64,000 nt of DNA from Myxococcus terminator_A (lineage in GTDB: Bacteria > Myxococcota > Myxococcia > Myxococcales > Myxococcaceae), in contig JBLZWL010000023.1 of the NCBI GenBank assembly GCA_049194865.1, positions 1 through 64,000 of the forward strand, given 5' to 3'. Below, one piece after another: positions 63,391 to 64,000 of the stretch. The position numbers and the translations under genes are program-made. Numbering within the stretch: position 1 is the first letter of the stretch; each line of letters begins with the position of its first letter. The notes under the pieces were generated by a model. It was not told the origin of the DNA and searched no databases. It saw only the letters and a list, made by a program, of their open reading frames with translations.

Positions 63391-64000
63391 CTAGAAGTAG
63401 GACTTGAGGCCACCTCGGCGCCGGACGTCCAGCGTGGCGCAGTGGAACGAGCCGCCGAAGGAGTTGAAGTTCCGGAAGTCGCAGAGCAGGGGCTTGAAGC
63501 CCCACTTCTTGAAGGCGGCAATCATCGGCTCGTCCTGGCGCTCCACGACGACGCGCTCCTCGTCGAGCATGAGGATGTTCATGTTGAGCCACTTGCTCGT
63601 CATGTAGAGCGTGTGCTCCGGGGGGATGCTGGGCGTGGGCGCGCGGAAGACGTCCCAGCCCTTGAACAGCTCCGGCACCTTCGTCACGCGCTCCGGGTTG
63701 ATGAGCAGCTTGCCCGGGGCCAGCGGCACCAGCGTCGCGTCGATGTGCATGGGATGCGGGTCATCGAACTCGAAGACGTGGATGCGGTACTCCGGGCCCA
63801 GGTGGCGGCGCAGCCACTCGATGCCGAAGTCGTTGGTGACGTTGCTGCGCTGGGCGAAGAGGTCACGGCCACACCGCATGAAGTCCGCGGCGTCGAAGGT
63901 GGGCTCGAACTCGGTGATGACTGAACGGAAGGGGCCGCCGTCGTGGGCCTCCGTCCAGTCATGGTCATACAGCTCGTCGCGCAGCTCCGGCTTGGGCCCC
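63391..64000 (-). CDS. Arginine:glycine amidinotransferase-like protein (5' end outside window)
   Basis: The frame remains open to the window edge (first whole codon at 63999), so the N-terminal part is missing. The visible 202 residues match the amidinotransferase family: EFEPTFDAADFMR, RDLFAQRSNVTNDFGIEWLRRHLGP, DPHPMHIDAT with the catalytic His, SKWLNMNILMLDE, and NSFGGSFHCATLDVRRRG with the catalytic cysteine. Order and C-terminus match the vertebrate creatine-pathway enzyme closely. It transfers the guanidino-group carbon from arginine to an amine such as glycine, giving guanidinoacetate; a specialised acceptor is possible. It is on the same strand as gapN, 51 bp upstream of it. Confidence 0.9.
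   Translation of the reverse strand, partial: GPKPELRDELYDHDWTEAHDGGPFRSVITEFEPTFDAADFMRCGRDLFAQRSNVTNDFGIEWLRRHLGPEYRIHVFEFDDPHPMHIDATLVPLAPGKLLINPERVTKVPELFKGWDVFRAPTPSIPPEHTLYMTSKWLNMNILMLDEERVVVERQDEPMIAAFKKWGFKPLLCDFRNFNSFGGSFHCATLDVRRRGGLKSYF

Overview
The window is very GC-rich, almost gene-packed DNA, and its gene content points to a myxobacterium (Myxococcota, probably suborder Cystobacterineae). The indications are a TIGR02996-type leucine-rich-repeat protein, a DUF6310-like/DUF5953-like gene pair, MopE-type repeats on an integrin-like propeller, a twitching-motility ATPase, a plasmalogen-degrading YhhN protein, and about a dozen predicted lipoproteins in 64 kb. No rRNA, tRNA, CRISPR array, insertion sequence or replication origin was seen. 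The species call is inference from gene content only.

Layout. 0-13 kb: secreted and surface proteins (hydrolase-like lipoprotein, PKD protein, RTX/M91 metalloprotease, astacin-like lipoprotein), an AraC regulator with a DJ-1/PfpI lipoprotein, and a zinc-ribbon/EEP nuclease. 12.7-19.1 kb: Cys-rich lipoprotein, a thiaminase I lipoprotein, a patatin, then ahcY preceded by an S-adenosylhomocysteine (SAH) riboswitch. 19.2-20.9 kb: a two-gene toxin/immunity-like cassette of visibly lower GC. 21-25 kb: LRR protein, small lipoproteins, and a DJ-1/LysR divergent pair. 25.2-31.7 kb: a seven-gene, translationally coupled operon (MDR reductase, acyltransferase, two KAS III-like enzymes, ACP, SDR, AMP-ligase) behind a promoter that holds a perfect palindrome; this is the best candidate for an undescribed pathway. 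31.9-35 kb: an HflX GTPase with a repeat-built acidic insertion and a divergent protein with its own acidic repeat. 35.2-46 kb: three large secreted proteins (FG-GAP/MopE lipoprotein, PNGase A, VCBS/HYR lipoprotein), a smaller lipoprotein and a zinc-ribbon J-protein. 46-64 kb: mostly metabolism and housekeeping (alcohol dehydrogenase, Suv3-like helicase, trehalose synthase, lysoplasmalogenase, leucyl aminopeptidase, glutaminase, PilT-like ATPase, GapN, and an arginine:glycine amidinotransferase cut by the window edge).

How the parts fit. Much of the coding capacity goes to exported degradative or surface proteins, as expected of a predatory, surface-living bacterium: proteases, a phospholipase, an N-glycanase, a thiaminase and a nuclease toxin candidate. 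Several convergent gene pairs are separated by strong GC-rich hairpins that lack a clear U-tract.

All family assignments come from motifs and gene order read by eye; no database search was run.
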